NCBI GenBank assembly: GCA_963693285.1
Contig: OY848920.1
Coordinates: 3,609,135-3,673,134, forward strand
From: Xestospongia muta
Lineage: Eukaryota; Porifera; Demospongiae; Haplosclerida; Petrosiidae
Direction: 5' to 3'
Length of the DNA: 64,000 nt
Shown: piece after piece, positions 35,408-46,335 of the stretch
Layout: every line of letters begins with the position of its first letter
Numbering within the stretch: position 1 is the first letter of the stretch
The notes under the pieces: model-generated
What the model saw: the letters and a program-made list of their open reading frames with translations, nothing else
Databases searched by the model: none
What the model was told of the DNA's origin: nothing
Translations under genes and position numbers: made by a program

Positions 35408-37624
35408 ATGGAGTCATTGCTGTGTTCTGAAAATGATTTTCACCTGGTTATATTTCTTTTGGTACTTCTTATATTATCAGGTGATGTTGAACTCAATCCT
35501 GGACCTTTAACAGGTAAACATTAGCTTGTTGACATTCATTTGTGGTGAACTGAAATGACTTTTTTAATTGCCATATTGCAACTATCATACTATATATTGT
35601 GAATTCATATTATGGTGCCAGCATATCTTTATGATATACTTGTGATTTTCAGAGTATTAGAAATGTAGCAGGATGTCTGTATTTAATTGGTTCTGATTAT
35701 ACTGTTATCATAATATCACAATATATTTATGGTATAGACTTCTGCTGGACCTATAGATACTTTTTGTGATGCATTACTGATTTTGTTCTTTCTATTTTAG
35801 ATATTTCTAATATTTAATAAGAGATACCAAGGCACAATGATGTGTTATATCTATTAACAGATATGAAAAATAGTTGGCAAGTCATTGGTTTGGCCCTTGG
35901 AGCTTCTCAGAATTATTTGGATGGTTTAATATGCAGTCAACATGACCTTTTATCATTAAAGTATCTAATGTAATTAGAAAGTGGATGTATTCTCAATCAT
36001 CTCCTGTCATTTGGAAAACAGTAATCTCTGCCATTGAAGGTCCTATTGTTAATAATAAAAAAAAGCTGATAAGATTCGAGACTACCTTGGTGAATTAATA
36101 ATTATTGTCAAGTTAATTATAATGCTTGTTAGTCTTTATGACACCTTATCATTACGATATAGTTGGTACTTTATGACCAAGTACCCTAGTATATAATTAC
36201 AAAGATTGTGTGAGTTCACTTTTTTTGGTTTTAAATAATCTGTTTCATTTTATAGATCTTACTAATTTATTGAGTCAGTATGGACTACAATATAAGGAAA
36301 TGGAGAAGGAATATGATGATAGTCTTATAATTGAGGTTACACAAAATATAGATGACTACTTAAAAGTAGGACATGGTCTTACTTTATCTAGAGAAACACT
36401 ACAAAGTATTTCTCAGGAACAACAATAATAACATGCACAGGAAAAATGCTGTTTTGTGGGCCTGGAAAATAAAGAATGGAAATAATGCAACCTATATAGA
36501 GCTGTTAAAAGCATTTATGAAAATGACAGACCAATCTGTCATAGAATCCATTTTGAAAATTACCTCAAGGAAAACTACATCTAAGCAAACTGTCACAACA
36601 ATTCACCTGTCACCAGAGATGGCAAAAGACCGGTATCCCAACTGGGAAGATTTATCAGATACTAAGAAGGAAGCAGAGAGATATAAACTTATGGATGAGA
36701 ATCATGATGTGCATAAAGCTTATGTGGCTTGTATTAATCAACTGATTGGTTCTTTTAGTGAACGTAAAGTTGAACCAATGTGTATTCAGACACTTGCTAA
36801 TTTTTATTGTGGTGGGCAACTCTTTCCTGAAGTTGTAGATTCAAAAGAAGACAGCATCGCTACTGTGTTTAATACCCTTACAGGGAACCATTGTACATGG
36901 TTCAACTATGACTTAATTCAAGTTATTGTTGATAATATAGCCAATGATGATGAAAAACAGTACTTGAAAATATATATAAAGGAACATTTGATTCCCTATT
37001 TAAACCACTCTTTGTATGAGATACCATGTTCTCCTTCTAATGATCAATATCGTACCAATCTTGTCTTCAAGGTGCCTATAGCACTCACTGGAAATGAAGT
37101 GAAAGTATTCAATGAAATCTAGCTAAATTACTGGAAATTGAAAATTGTGTTACTTTGCATTTTGAAGATTATAATGTAGGCTGTATTGAATTGGTGTTTA
37201 GTCTTCCCACAGTTGTATTGGAAAGTACTTTTCCCAAATTTCAGCCATTTATCGAATGGAAAGAATCAATACAATCATACAAAGTTAAAGTTGATCTAGT
37301 AACCGTTATGTGAGTGTGTAGTTTAAACTTAATTGATATGTTATTCACATTTCTATATTAGATCTATGTCTGAAAAACCAGAAGTGTCAATTCTTCACAA
37401 GCTGCTCCAAGAAAAGATGAACAAATCATGTCTACTTTTGAAGAAAAAAAGAAGTGATTAAATAACACATGTATTAATGTGTGAAATTATTGTATTTCTC
37501 TGAAGTTACAGAAAGTCAAAAAATGATCGCAAAACAACAAGAAATGAAAAGTTCATTAAATCTACAACTGATAGAGAAAAATGAGATGATTAAAGGATTA
37601 AAAGCACAATTGAAAAGTTTTTAA
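35408..37624 (+). pseudogene. 2A-like leader, two death-domain-like segments, coiled-coil tail
   Basis: Exon A (35408-35513) encodes a 35-residue leader, MESLLCSENDFHLVIFLL followed by a hydrophobic run and SGDVELNPGPLTG. Exon B (35822-36089; acceptor aataag) follows in phase: LYLLTDMKNSWQVIGLALG, then VIRKWMYSQSSPVIWKTV and KADKIRDYLG, a death-domain pattern. Exon C (36256-37309) holds a second such segment (YLKVGHGLTLSRETLQSI, then AVLWAWKIKNGNNATYIELL) and a C-terminal domain I cannot name (ANFYCGGQLFPEVVDSKEDS, CTWFNYDLIQVIV). Exons D (37362-37453) and E (37506-37624) give a charged helical tail; both introns are 52 bases and all phases agree. Four small frame breaks (about 35960, the A8 run at 36057-36064, about 36425, about 37119) mean decay or sequence errors. 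Death domains mediate assembly of innate-signalling complexes; this role is inferred. Confidence 0.75.
35477..35506 (+). promoter_or_regulatory. 2A-like translational recoding motif
   Basis: The codons spell SGDVELNPGP, an exact fit to D-(V/I)-E-x-N-P-G-P. In 2A peptides the ribosome fails to link the last Gly and Pro, releasing the upstream peptide and continuing downstream. Here it directly follows a hydrophobic helix that could act as a signal sequence, the arrangement described for sea-urchin NLR proteins. Confidence 0.85.
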
Positions 37625-38360
37625 TATCATTAAAAGATAATAATTCAATGTTTCATTTTCTTGAACTATTAATATAAAGTATAACAATGTTGGTCATTAA
37701 TAACTGAGATACTATACTTAGTTTGTTTTTTTTATCTACTACAAAGAGTTATATGTAACAAGAAGAATGTAACCTGATATAATGTCTGGGTATACGTTAG
37801 AAACAGGTACAAAACAATTCATTTATCATTATTAAGTCTAATGAGAATAAGTATATATCATACAAATGAATTTTAAAAAATATAAATTGTAACATGGTAT
37901 GACCTTTGCAAAGATGGAAGATCAGATCCATTGCATAAAAAAGCTGCAAGCATTCTGTTTCAGGAGGAAGTGATAACACTTTCATTTTAACCTTTTCCAT
38001 ATGTCATGGCTGACAAACCACTAAAATATACTTTTAAAAGCAGATCAGGAAATATGAATGCTCGGTTACCATTTTATCAAATTTTATTACTTACTTTGTC
38101 ATTATATGCTAAGAGTGCCTTAAGCATCTGCCAACATGAAAGGAACTGATGTTGGCACCTATGAAAGTGAGGTTAGTAACAATGAACAAATGTCGCATTA
38201 TCAATTTTATGTCACTAACTTTGCTTCCAAATATCACAAGATCTGATAAGCCTTTCATCAAAAGCACAGTTATGTTATTGAGCTGCAATTTCAATACAGT
38301 TAATGAGAAGTTGTTCATTGGTTTTGATGATAGAACACTATTATAGTACATTTAAACTAA
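37625..38360. other. 3' flank of the death-domain gene; no further gene recognised
   Basis: The first 340 bases are shared with 29770-30104. From about 37960 to the SWIM finger at 38370 the sequence may contain lost parts of the second MULE copy, but I cannot align it. Confidence 0.4.
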
Positions 38361-39177
38361 AGATGCAATGACTGCAACATGTGTGTGCACTCCTACTTGC
38401 GTATGTCAAGACTATATTACAATAGGAAACATTTGCAAACACATTCATTTAATGGTACAGTTTCAGCAATGTAATAGGAAAGAATAACTAAATGAAAACA
38501 ACTCAACTATTGATGGAAAGAATTCAGACAAAGAACTAAATGACTTACTTGAAGCAATAATGTCAGATGGTGGTGATTTGGACATTATTAAAACCCGACA
38601 ACATATTTAACAAAATTCAGACTATTACAACATTGGTAGAACAATGTACTGATAAACAAACATTATATACAAACGATAAACTCACAGCTTGGCACCACAA
38701 TAGGAATGATAAAATGTTATTTGGAGCAGACAAAACCAGCACTTCCACCAACACAACAACATGAACCAGTAAATATAACTATAGCTCTACAACGACCATT
38801 CTTAATCAGCACTTGTAAGAGACAAAATACACCATCAAAAGCAACATGTACATTACACTTCAACCATACTCACACGAAACTACAGTAACTACTAAATGTT
38901 TTAAATGGATGTGCTCTCAGTGCTAACTATCTACAACACACAGAGACATGATAGAATGCGATGACTGCTGTAGATGGTTTCACTGATAAGTATATTAAAT
39001 GGTATGTTAAATATACTAGAAACGATAACAATAATATATAGACCAAGATTAACATATAATATGTGTGTAGTATACCTTTTATTTTGTAGGACATGTGTGA
39101 TTATTGAAAACCCACCAACCGCTGCATGGATCTGCTCGAGTTGCATTAAAATAAGGTCAATTAAAATAGAAGAATGA
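38361..39177 (+). pseudogene. Second, truncated MULE-gene copy: SWIM and PHD fingers only
   Basis: The SWIM finger CVCQDYITIGNICKHIHLM is at about 38388-38450, followed by a decayed linker. The PHD finger starts near 38935 (THRDMIECDDCCRWFH) and ends in the exon 39090-39177 (TCVIIENPPTAAWICSSC, stop at 39175). Layout and exon border are the same as in the copy ending at 35052. The splice donor after TTTCACTG reads ATAAGT (38986) where the first copy has GTACGT, so the intron may no longer be removed. The C2H2 and transposase parts are missing, as a deletion of more than 3 kb relative to the first copy. Confidence 0.68.
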
Positions 39178-39234
39178 GGTGTTTCCTATAAATGCAGCAA
39201 CTTCTTCTCACTCTATTGAGAAATTAAGAATGAT

Positions 39235-39902
39235 ATTTTTCATCAATTGGTCTACCACACAAGATAGTGAGTGACAATGGTTCTGCTTTACAAGTCAAGA
39301 GTTTCAGTTTTTGAAGAGTAATGGAATTATTCACATCAAAGTAGCACCATAATCACTCATCGTCTAACAGACTCACTCAGAGAGTAGTACAAGTTTTCAA
39401 GAGAGGTCTAGAATGACAGACAGGAGGATCTTTAGAGTGTGAATTATCTAAAGTTTTGTTCAATTACAGAATGACTCCTGAATCTACTACAAACAAATGT
39501 CCTGCATCTTAGTTGAATTTGTTACACCCAGATCTCCAGGGGAAGGTAGAGTCTGAGGTGAAGAAACAGAAGGAAGCTCATGATAGACATAGTCAATTCA
39601 GAGAGTTCAGTGAAGAAGATTCTATGTATGCTAGAAATTATGGAACCAGTCCTAAATGGATGAAAAGAACTGTTAGAGTGATTAGGTCCAGTATCCTACA
39701 TGAGAAATTGAAGAATGGAGTTGAACTTAGAAGACACATAGATCAGTTACATAAGAGGACATCGCTATGGTCTGAAACAGACAAATTAGACATCTCATTT
39801 GATGATTTTCCTGGAGTTATATCTGAAAGAGCTATTGTGGATGCTAGGTCACCACCAATTCCAAGATCAAGATCTATTAGAATTCGTAAACCTTCTCACT
39901 GA
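39235..39902 (+). pseudogene. Ty3-type integrase C-terminal fragment, broken
   Basis: Across frame shifts the plus strand reads LPHKIVSDNGSAL (second catalytic Asp), FLKSNGIIHIKVAP and FNYRMTPESTTN. From 39513 an open frame reads LLHPDLQGKVESEVKKQKEA, FSEEDSMYARNYGTSPKW, RSSILHEKL and ELRRHIDQLHKR. The RNYG...W / RRHIDQL region is the GPF/Y-type C-terminal domain of Ty3 and vertebrate-retrovirus-type integrases. It is a different element from the one at 2720-7135 (other strand, unrelated tail). Everything 5' of the integrase core is missing. Confidence 0.8.
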
Positions 39903-39928
39903 TATCTTTAATGTTAAGGTGGGAGAAA

Positions 39929-40140
39929 TGTATTGTATTATTGTTTGATAATGTCTTCTGTTTGCTTTGATTTTTTTATGTATGCTCATTACCCCATTTA
40001 GACTTCCTGTTCTCTTAGTGATCTATGAAATATACGTTAGGATATTGTATAGGTCTTTTGTGTTTTGTGTTATGTTGAATGTGTGTTTGTCTTCATACTC
40101 AAATAAAGTTATAATTAATAACTATAATTGAGTGAATACA
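39929..40140 (+). repeat. Probable 3' LTR of the truncated Ty3 element
   Basis: A purine tract (aaggtgggagaaa, 39916-39928) is followed by TGTATTGTATTATTG, the usual polypurine-LTR border. AATAAA at 40102-40107 would be the poly(A) signal, and ...GAATACA at 40140 is a possible CA end. No second LTR is in the window, so the end is an estimate. Confidence 0.6.
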
Positions 40141-40144
40141 CCAG

Positions 40145-41615
40145 AATGATTTGCATACAATGCATGTCCTATCCATCAAATGTATGACTTATTAATTCAG
40201 TATATATTGTTAGTTTGTATATTCCAGTATAAAAATATGTTCAGTATGATAAAATAATAATTATTTAAGCAATTCACTAAAAGTTAGCATTTCTTTTGTT
40301 ATTATTTATTTCTTTGATTCCAAGACCACTTGTAAAAATTCATAACTCTGTCTATCACATTTTCATCTAACAAAAACAAATGAAACGTAATTAAAAATTT
40401 CTAAACACTTTTTTATTAAAATAAACTTAAAACGTGTATTATTAAAGACTGGAGTATTTACACAGGCCATAATGTTTCCTAAAATCAGAGAATGCTAAAG
40501 GTTTAAATAGTCAGTCCCAAAATTATAGTGCTCTCAATAGAGTAAAAGTAAATTCATTAGTTGCTTATTGATTGGCTATCAATGTATAGGAGTTAGTTTT
40601 TAATTGTGAAACTAGAAAGTTCCATACAGCAATAGAAAAGAATGAAAACAAACATGTATATGTAATGTATATCTTGATTCAAAGGTCAATATGCATGAAA
40701 ATACCACTACATCCTGATGCATGTATGTTAATAACACTATTGGTTGTTTGTTCTACACTTTCACTTCTTGCTACCTGTATAAATAAACAACATCCACATC
40801 TAACTATTTCAATATAATAAATATTAGGTAACAATGTAAAGTGTCTGTGTGGACTACATCCTAATGAAATTAATATTATGAACGAGCAACTAACTAAATT
40901 TGGGATATCTTCATGAGTAATAAGAACCATGAGGAACCATGTGCTAAAAATCTTCAAATAATGCACCTAAAAGATAATATTGTCAAGTATGTGGGCAAGT
41001 CAGAGGGTACCATCGTGGGAATGTTGATTGTATTTATGATAATCATAATGGATCTCCATTAGATATAATTGAGTTTTATGTTTGCTAAGTTTTATTATTA
41101 ATAATTTAATTCTCTTTTTAGTTTTTGTGTAGTTGCTGCTTTATTTGAACATGTCCATAGTAATCAACAGTTATTAAGTATTACTTTCAAATAGTACCCA
41201 CTGATAATAAATACTCAGAGCCCTATATGTGGTCAAAAAATCAACAATTTACACAAACTGTCATTTCATACCACATCATCTGACACTCCATTATCTAGAA
41301 TGTTAATCATTGCTGTGTCTGCAGTAATAACCTAACAAGTCACTAGAGGCTCAAATATTACACATCATTTCTTTGCCTTATTTATTTACCTTGCATAATT
41401 TTGATTGTAAATACAAGTTTTGTTTGTTTTTTATCCATTGTAACCATATTATTGATTTCCAATGATATTAATATCCAACAAAAGCCACATTAGTCAAAAA
41501 TTTTAAACTTTTTCTCTGCTTGTTTGTGCTAATTCAAATACATATTGTTTCTTCATATATGGCTTTTGACAAATGTGTATAAAACAAAAAAAATTGGCAT
41601 GCCATGTACAAAAGT
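40145..41615. other. AT-rich stretch, no gene recognised
   Basis: A short cysteine-containing open piece (CQVCGQVRGYHRGNVDC, about 40992-41042, plus) is noted but not supported. The rest is featureless. Confidence 0.35.
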
Positions 41616-41676
41616 ATAATCTGATGTGTTGATTTGTCCTCAAGATTTATGAGGACAAATCAACACATCAGATTAT
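41616..41676. repeat. Perfect 27-base hairpin
   Basis: Bases 41616-41642 (beginning ataatctgatgtgttg) are the exact reverse complement of 41650-41676, with a 7-base loop (agattta). A perfect arm of this length in old AT-rich DNA points to a young foldback insertion or to selection on an RNA or DNA stem. There is no protein nearby on either side within 700 bases. Confidence 0.9.
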
Positions 41677-41749
41677 CTTTCTGTCTTCTTAGTATATAAT
41701 TTGGACTATAAAATATACACAATTAAATATTATAATTATGCTCGATTTA

Positions 41750-41825
41750 GCACTAGCAGTGTATAATGTATAATGTGTAGTGTGTAAGCACTAATAGTAA
41801 ATAATGTATAATGTGTAGTGTGTAG
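41750..41825 (+). repeat. Tandem duplication of a 38-base unit
   Basis: Units at 41750-41787 and 41788-41825 share gcacta, ataatgtataatgtgtag and tgtgta with few changes. Confidence 0.85.
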
Positions 41826-42365
41826 GCAGTACCAGTGACACTTACACTAATACAGTAGTAATGCTTATAGTAAAAATAAAGCCTTCCCTTATGTTTTGTA
41901 GATAATTACATTTATTTTAGAAATTCAATATTCACACATTATAGAGGACTGTACATTATGTGTTAGTGTCTGTCCTATTATTAATTGTATTGAGATGATC
42001 CCACGTCAAACACCCTACTAACCCAGACAAGGTATATCCCAAAGAGTACAACCACTAACAATATAAGACCATAAATTTTAAGATGATATTATTGATATTT
42101 TATTGATATATTGGGCAGTGTCTGGGTGTAACCAGTATATGGATTACATCATGCCCACTGTTGACTATTCCCTAGACCCTAAAAATAGTAACATACAGTA
42201 ATGTGTTACAATTCATAGCAATCAAGTCAATACTTCAAGTGGTTACATCCAGAAGTGCCAGTTTATACAATGGTAAATAAATGTTTCATATCATAAACAT
42301 ATGCTGTCATTTTGGAGTCAGCATTTAAAGTAGTTTTTGAAGTAAATCATCACAAGATATGTAAG

Positions 42366-42373
42366 TATAAAAA
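42366..42373 (+). promoter_or_regulatory. Possible TATA box of the class C GPCR gene
   Basis: TATAAAAA stands 49 bases before the ATG at 42422. It is a good match but the short 5' leader it implies and the AT-rich background keep confidence modest. Confidence 0.35.
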
Positions 42374-42421
42374 CATCGCACCAACTTACGTTTATCACAA
42401 CAAGTGAACAGAGTGCTTATC

Positions 42422-45109
42422 ATGAAGAGGACTCTTGTTTTTCTGTTTGTTTTCTTCCAATTCCTTTTGCTGACCAAGTGTGCAGTTCAATATCATTATG
42501 GCACTCCTCCTGAATCTATTCTTGAAGGTGATGGAGGTACTTGAATAAGTGGCATACAAGATCGTGAAGATAAAGATATCATTTTAGGTGGGTTGTTGAT
42601 AGCACATCCACATGATCCTGCATCAGGTGGTGGTAAATGTGGTGAGATGTTTGTAGACACAAGTATAGAAAATATGGAAGCCATGTTTTTTGCAATAGAC
42701 CTCGTTAACAGTGACCCTTACCTTTTACCTAATATAACACTTGGTTATGATATCAGGGACACTTGTACAAGTGAGAATATAGCTCTAGATGAAAGTGTTG
42801 ACCTTGTATTTTCAAGTGGGCGATTAGAACTGGAAAGTTGTATTGATTCCGAGTCAAATAATGTCTCAACTAAGCCTCCAGTTGTTGCTGTTATTGGAGC
42901 AATAGTTAGTTCTGTATCTATTCCAGTTGCTAGTTTTTTTCGTGTATTCAATATGCCTCAAATCAGTTTCTCATCAACATCTCCTCTTTTAAGCAATCGA
43001 GATCGCTACACTTACTTTTATCGTACTGTACCTCCAGATAATCAACAAGCTCAGGCAATGATTGACTTAATACTACATTTTGGCTGGCACCATGTCTCAA
43101 CTATATATTCAAACAATTTGTATGGTCGACCTGGTATTAATGAGTTTCATCTTCTAGCAGAAGCAAATGGTATTTGCATTGATTTTGATAAAGGTATTGA
43201 GGACAATTTTATAAAATCTAACTACACTGTCCTGGCTAAAAAACTAATAAATTCTACTGCTAATGTTGTTGTATTGTTTGCTTCATATGATCATGTAGAT
43301 ATGCTATTGACAGAAATGCAAACATTGTCTTCTTCTGGTGCTTCTAGAAGGCGATTCCTCTGGATTGCCAGTGATACTTGGTCTGGTTATTATGATACAA
43401 AGTACAGGGACATTACTATAGGAAAATGGGGGACAGCACCATATGGTGAAATAGTGCCTTCTTTCGATGACTACTACTCACAACTTACTCCAGCAACTAA
43501 CTTACGTAATTCATGGTTTACTGAGTTTTATGAGAGATATTACAATTGTAGGTTTGGTGTTAATTGTAGTAATAAAAGCATCACTAATGACCCCATTTAT
43601 CAGCAAGACTTTTATGATTCATTGGCTATTGATGCTGTTTATAGTGTAGCACATGCAATACATAACTTTTTAAATGAGAGTTGTGAACAGCCAATAATAT
43701 GGTATCGCCAAAACCAAACATGCCTTGGACAAAGTCAAGAATTTAATGGTGAAAATTTATTGAAATATATCAAAAATCTAAACTTTAAAAGTCCAAGTGG
43801 AAATCACGTTAATTTTGATGAAAAGGGTAATGTTAAAGCCCAATACAGAATTTACAATTACCAGATAACATCATGTCAAAATTGCACTGAAAGATTTAAG
43901 ATTGTAGATATTGGTTATTGGGATGGAAGCTCATTGCAACATCGACTAAGACTGAATCCTAATATCACAGAACAGTTTGGTCTTAATGAATCAGGTCATA
44001 TAATTTATCAACTCAAATCACAGTGTCAAGTTTGCAGCCCTGGTTTTTTTAAATGTAAAATAACATCTTCATGGTGTGATATATGTGACCCTTGTCTTGG
44101 ACAAAACTACACTAACACTACTTCTTCAACAGAATGTCAAATGTGTCCTCAATACATGTGGTGTAATGATCCTCTTACTGGTAGTAATGGGTGTGTAGAC
44201 ATTGAAGAGTCATATCTCAAACCTTCTGATTCATGGTCTATTGTACTGATATTGTTAGCTATAATTGGATTATTAGCTGTAGTATTTGTGAGTGGAGTCT
44301 TCATATATTTCTGGAACACACCAATTGTAAAGTCATCAGGACGAGAACAAATGGTACTACTATTAATTGCAATAACTCTTTGTTTCCTAATAACAATTGT
44401 ATTCATCCCAAAACCCTCTGTTGCTGTATGTACTTTTCAAAGAATAGGAGCATGGTTTTGCTTTTCGTTAATTCTCTGTGCTGTATTCATTAAACTTGTA
44501 CGAATTGCTCGAATTTTTTTGCAAAAGAATGTTTCTTCTAGACCAAACTTTATCTCACCAATGCATCAAATTTTGTTTACATTTCTATTGGTAGGAGTTG
44601 AAATGGTTCTGGAAGTAATATCTCTAATAGTTGTCCATCCAGATGTGACAAAAACTCAAGTAAATGATACACAGAACACTAACAATTTTCCAGTACTTTC
44701 TGTCCAATGTACCACACCTCATACAGCATTACTTGCTATTCAAATGTTGTACTTAACTGTTCTAATGATTTCAAGTAATGGACTAGCAGTCTTGACAATT
44801 CGATTCCCTCAAAACTTCAATGAATCTAAGTATGTGGCATTTTCTACATTTGCATTTGTTCTAATATGGCTCGCATTTGTGATAACATATTTTGCTACTG
44901 ATGCTTGGTTTCAACCAGTTGTGCTATCATTAGCTATTCAGCTAAGTTCTTTGGCCATTTTAGTATGTCTGTTTGGTCCACGAGTCTTTATAATGATAGT
45001 GTGGCCAAGTCAAAATGTAAAAAGCGCGAGCACAGCAGATAAAAGTGCTTCTTTGTCACTTGCAAAGACAACAATGACAACTACTGAACTGACAAAGCAG
45101 CCTGAATAA
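42422..45109 (+). CDS. Class C GPCR, metabotropic-glutamate-receptor-like
   Basis: The ATG at 42422 starts a signal peptide (MKRTLVFLFVFFQFLLLTKC). Codon 41 is TGA (42542-42544) and the frame is then open to 45109; total 895 codons. The extracellular Venus-flytrap ligand domain spans about residues 55-500 (VIGAIVSSVSIPVASFF, PQISFSSTSPLLS, FYRTVPPDNQQAQAMIDL). The SSVS and SST-SP motifs are those that hold the amino-acid backbone in mGluRs. A cysteine-rich linker follows at about 530-590 (CQVCSPGFFKC, CDICDPCLGQNYT). Seven membrane helices run from about 605 (WSIVLILLAIIGLLAVVF) to 860 (SSLAILVCLFGPRVFIM), ending in the conserved P-x-V/Y-I-type segment. The tail is short, about 35 residues, rich in Ser and Thr. 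Receptors of this class are dimeric and couple to G proteins; sponges have many. It appears to be a single exon. The TGA leaves its status open. Confidence 0.85.
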
Positions 45110-45255
45110 TATTTTTACCATTTCTCAGTAAATGTTTATGTTTTTATTTCTTTGCTGACATAACCTTAATGTGGCTTGTTTTGTTACACCTTTAATTGAA
45201 TTTTGTTTTTTTAAGCTGATACATATGATTTGTAATTTAGAGACACATGACTTTT

Positions 45256-45261
45256 AATAAA
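45256..45261 (+). terminator. Poly(A) signal of the GPCR gene
   Basis: AATAAA lies 147 bases after the stop codon in the plus strand and is the first one downstream. Confidence 0.5.
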
Positions 45262-46261
45262 TGGTTGCTTTTATATCTGTCATAATAATAAATCTTAGCT
45301 TGGTGGCTATATACACATGTACATGTATACCCATTGTGATTATTAGTGGTTATTTGTCCCAAGTATACATGTATAAAGCAGAAAATATAATTTTAAAAAT
45401 GGGACATCAAACACAGCACTGCCTTGCAGTACATTACTACCCTTTGTAATCCAGTGGTAAACCTCTAAAGACTACTTCTCCTCCTAATGACATTGCTAAC
45501 ACTATGTTTCTTTACTGACAATAGAGTCACACCCCTTTCATAATACAAATGGTCATCACTTGAAGACATGATTTTAGCCTCAAACTCTAATATAAAAAGC
45601 AACACAACTGAAGTCTGGTTCAAACAGACTGAGAATGTCGATCAAGATACAACATCATAATGGCGTCATCTTTTAAATGTGTACTAACCTTTCCTTCAAA
45701 CATCTCTCAGTAAGGTTAACATAATTCAATTATAATCTTGTTAATAATGGCACCTCTGCTAAGATCATAGTATTAACTGATAGTTTATTACTAATACATT
45801 GTGCTCTTTGTATTTTGAGACTAGTAACTCCAAAACTACAATAATCTAGTTTAGCCTATATGGTAATAATAACTAGTACTATAAATAGTAACATTACATA
45901 TTATTAGTGTATATATAGTAACACTAGTGAGAGTTATTACTGTGTTATATGTTAGTCCCCAAGCTTCTTGTAATGTCATCACACTAACACAATACAAGTT
46001 ATTATCAAATATTAGTATTTAATATATGTTATGAGAATGCTAACTAATCACTAACACAATATCAGATGGAACTTTGTGTCACAAGATATAGAGTAGAATA
46101 ATGGACACAATCTATATTAGGATGCTTGTCTATTCCCATACTAATACTTTAGTGCAATACATAACATCTAAGGACACCCTATACTAAGGACAGTGTCCCA
46201 TGGAGTTCACTATGTACATATTTCATAGTTATATTCCTTACATTATAGTGGTCTCACATCA
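45262..46261. other. Intergenic stretch, no gene recognised
   Basis: No coding motif or clear repeat is seen. Confidence 0.4.
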
Positions 46262-46265
46262 TTAA

Positions 46266-46302
46266 CCTCGCTGTGCGTGGGAGCAAGGCGACTGTAGTCT
46301 GT

Positions 46303-46335
<33 letters not shown>

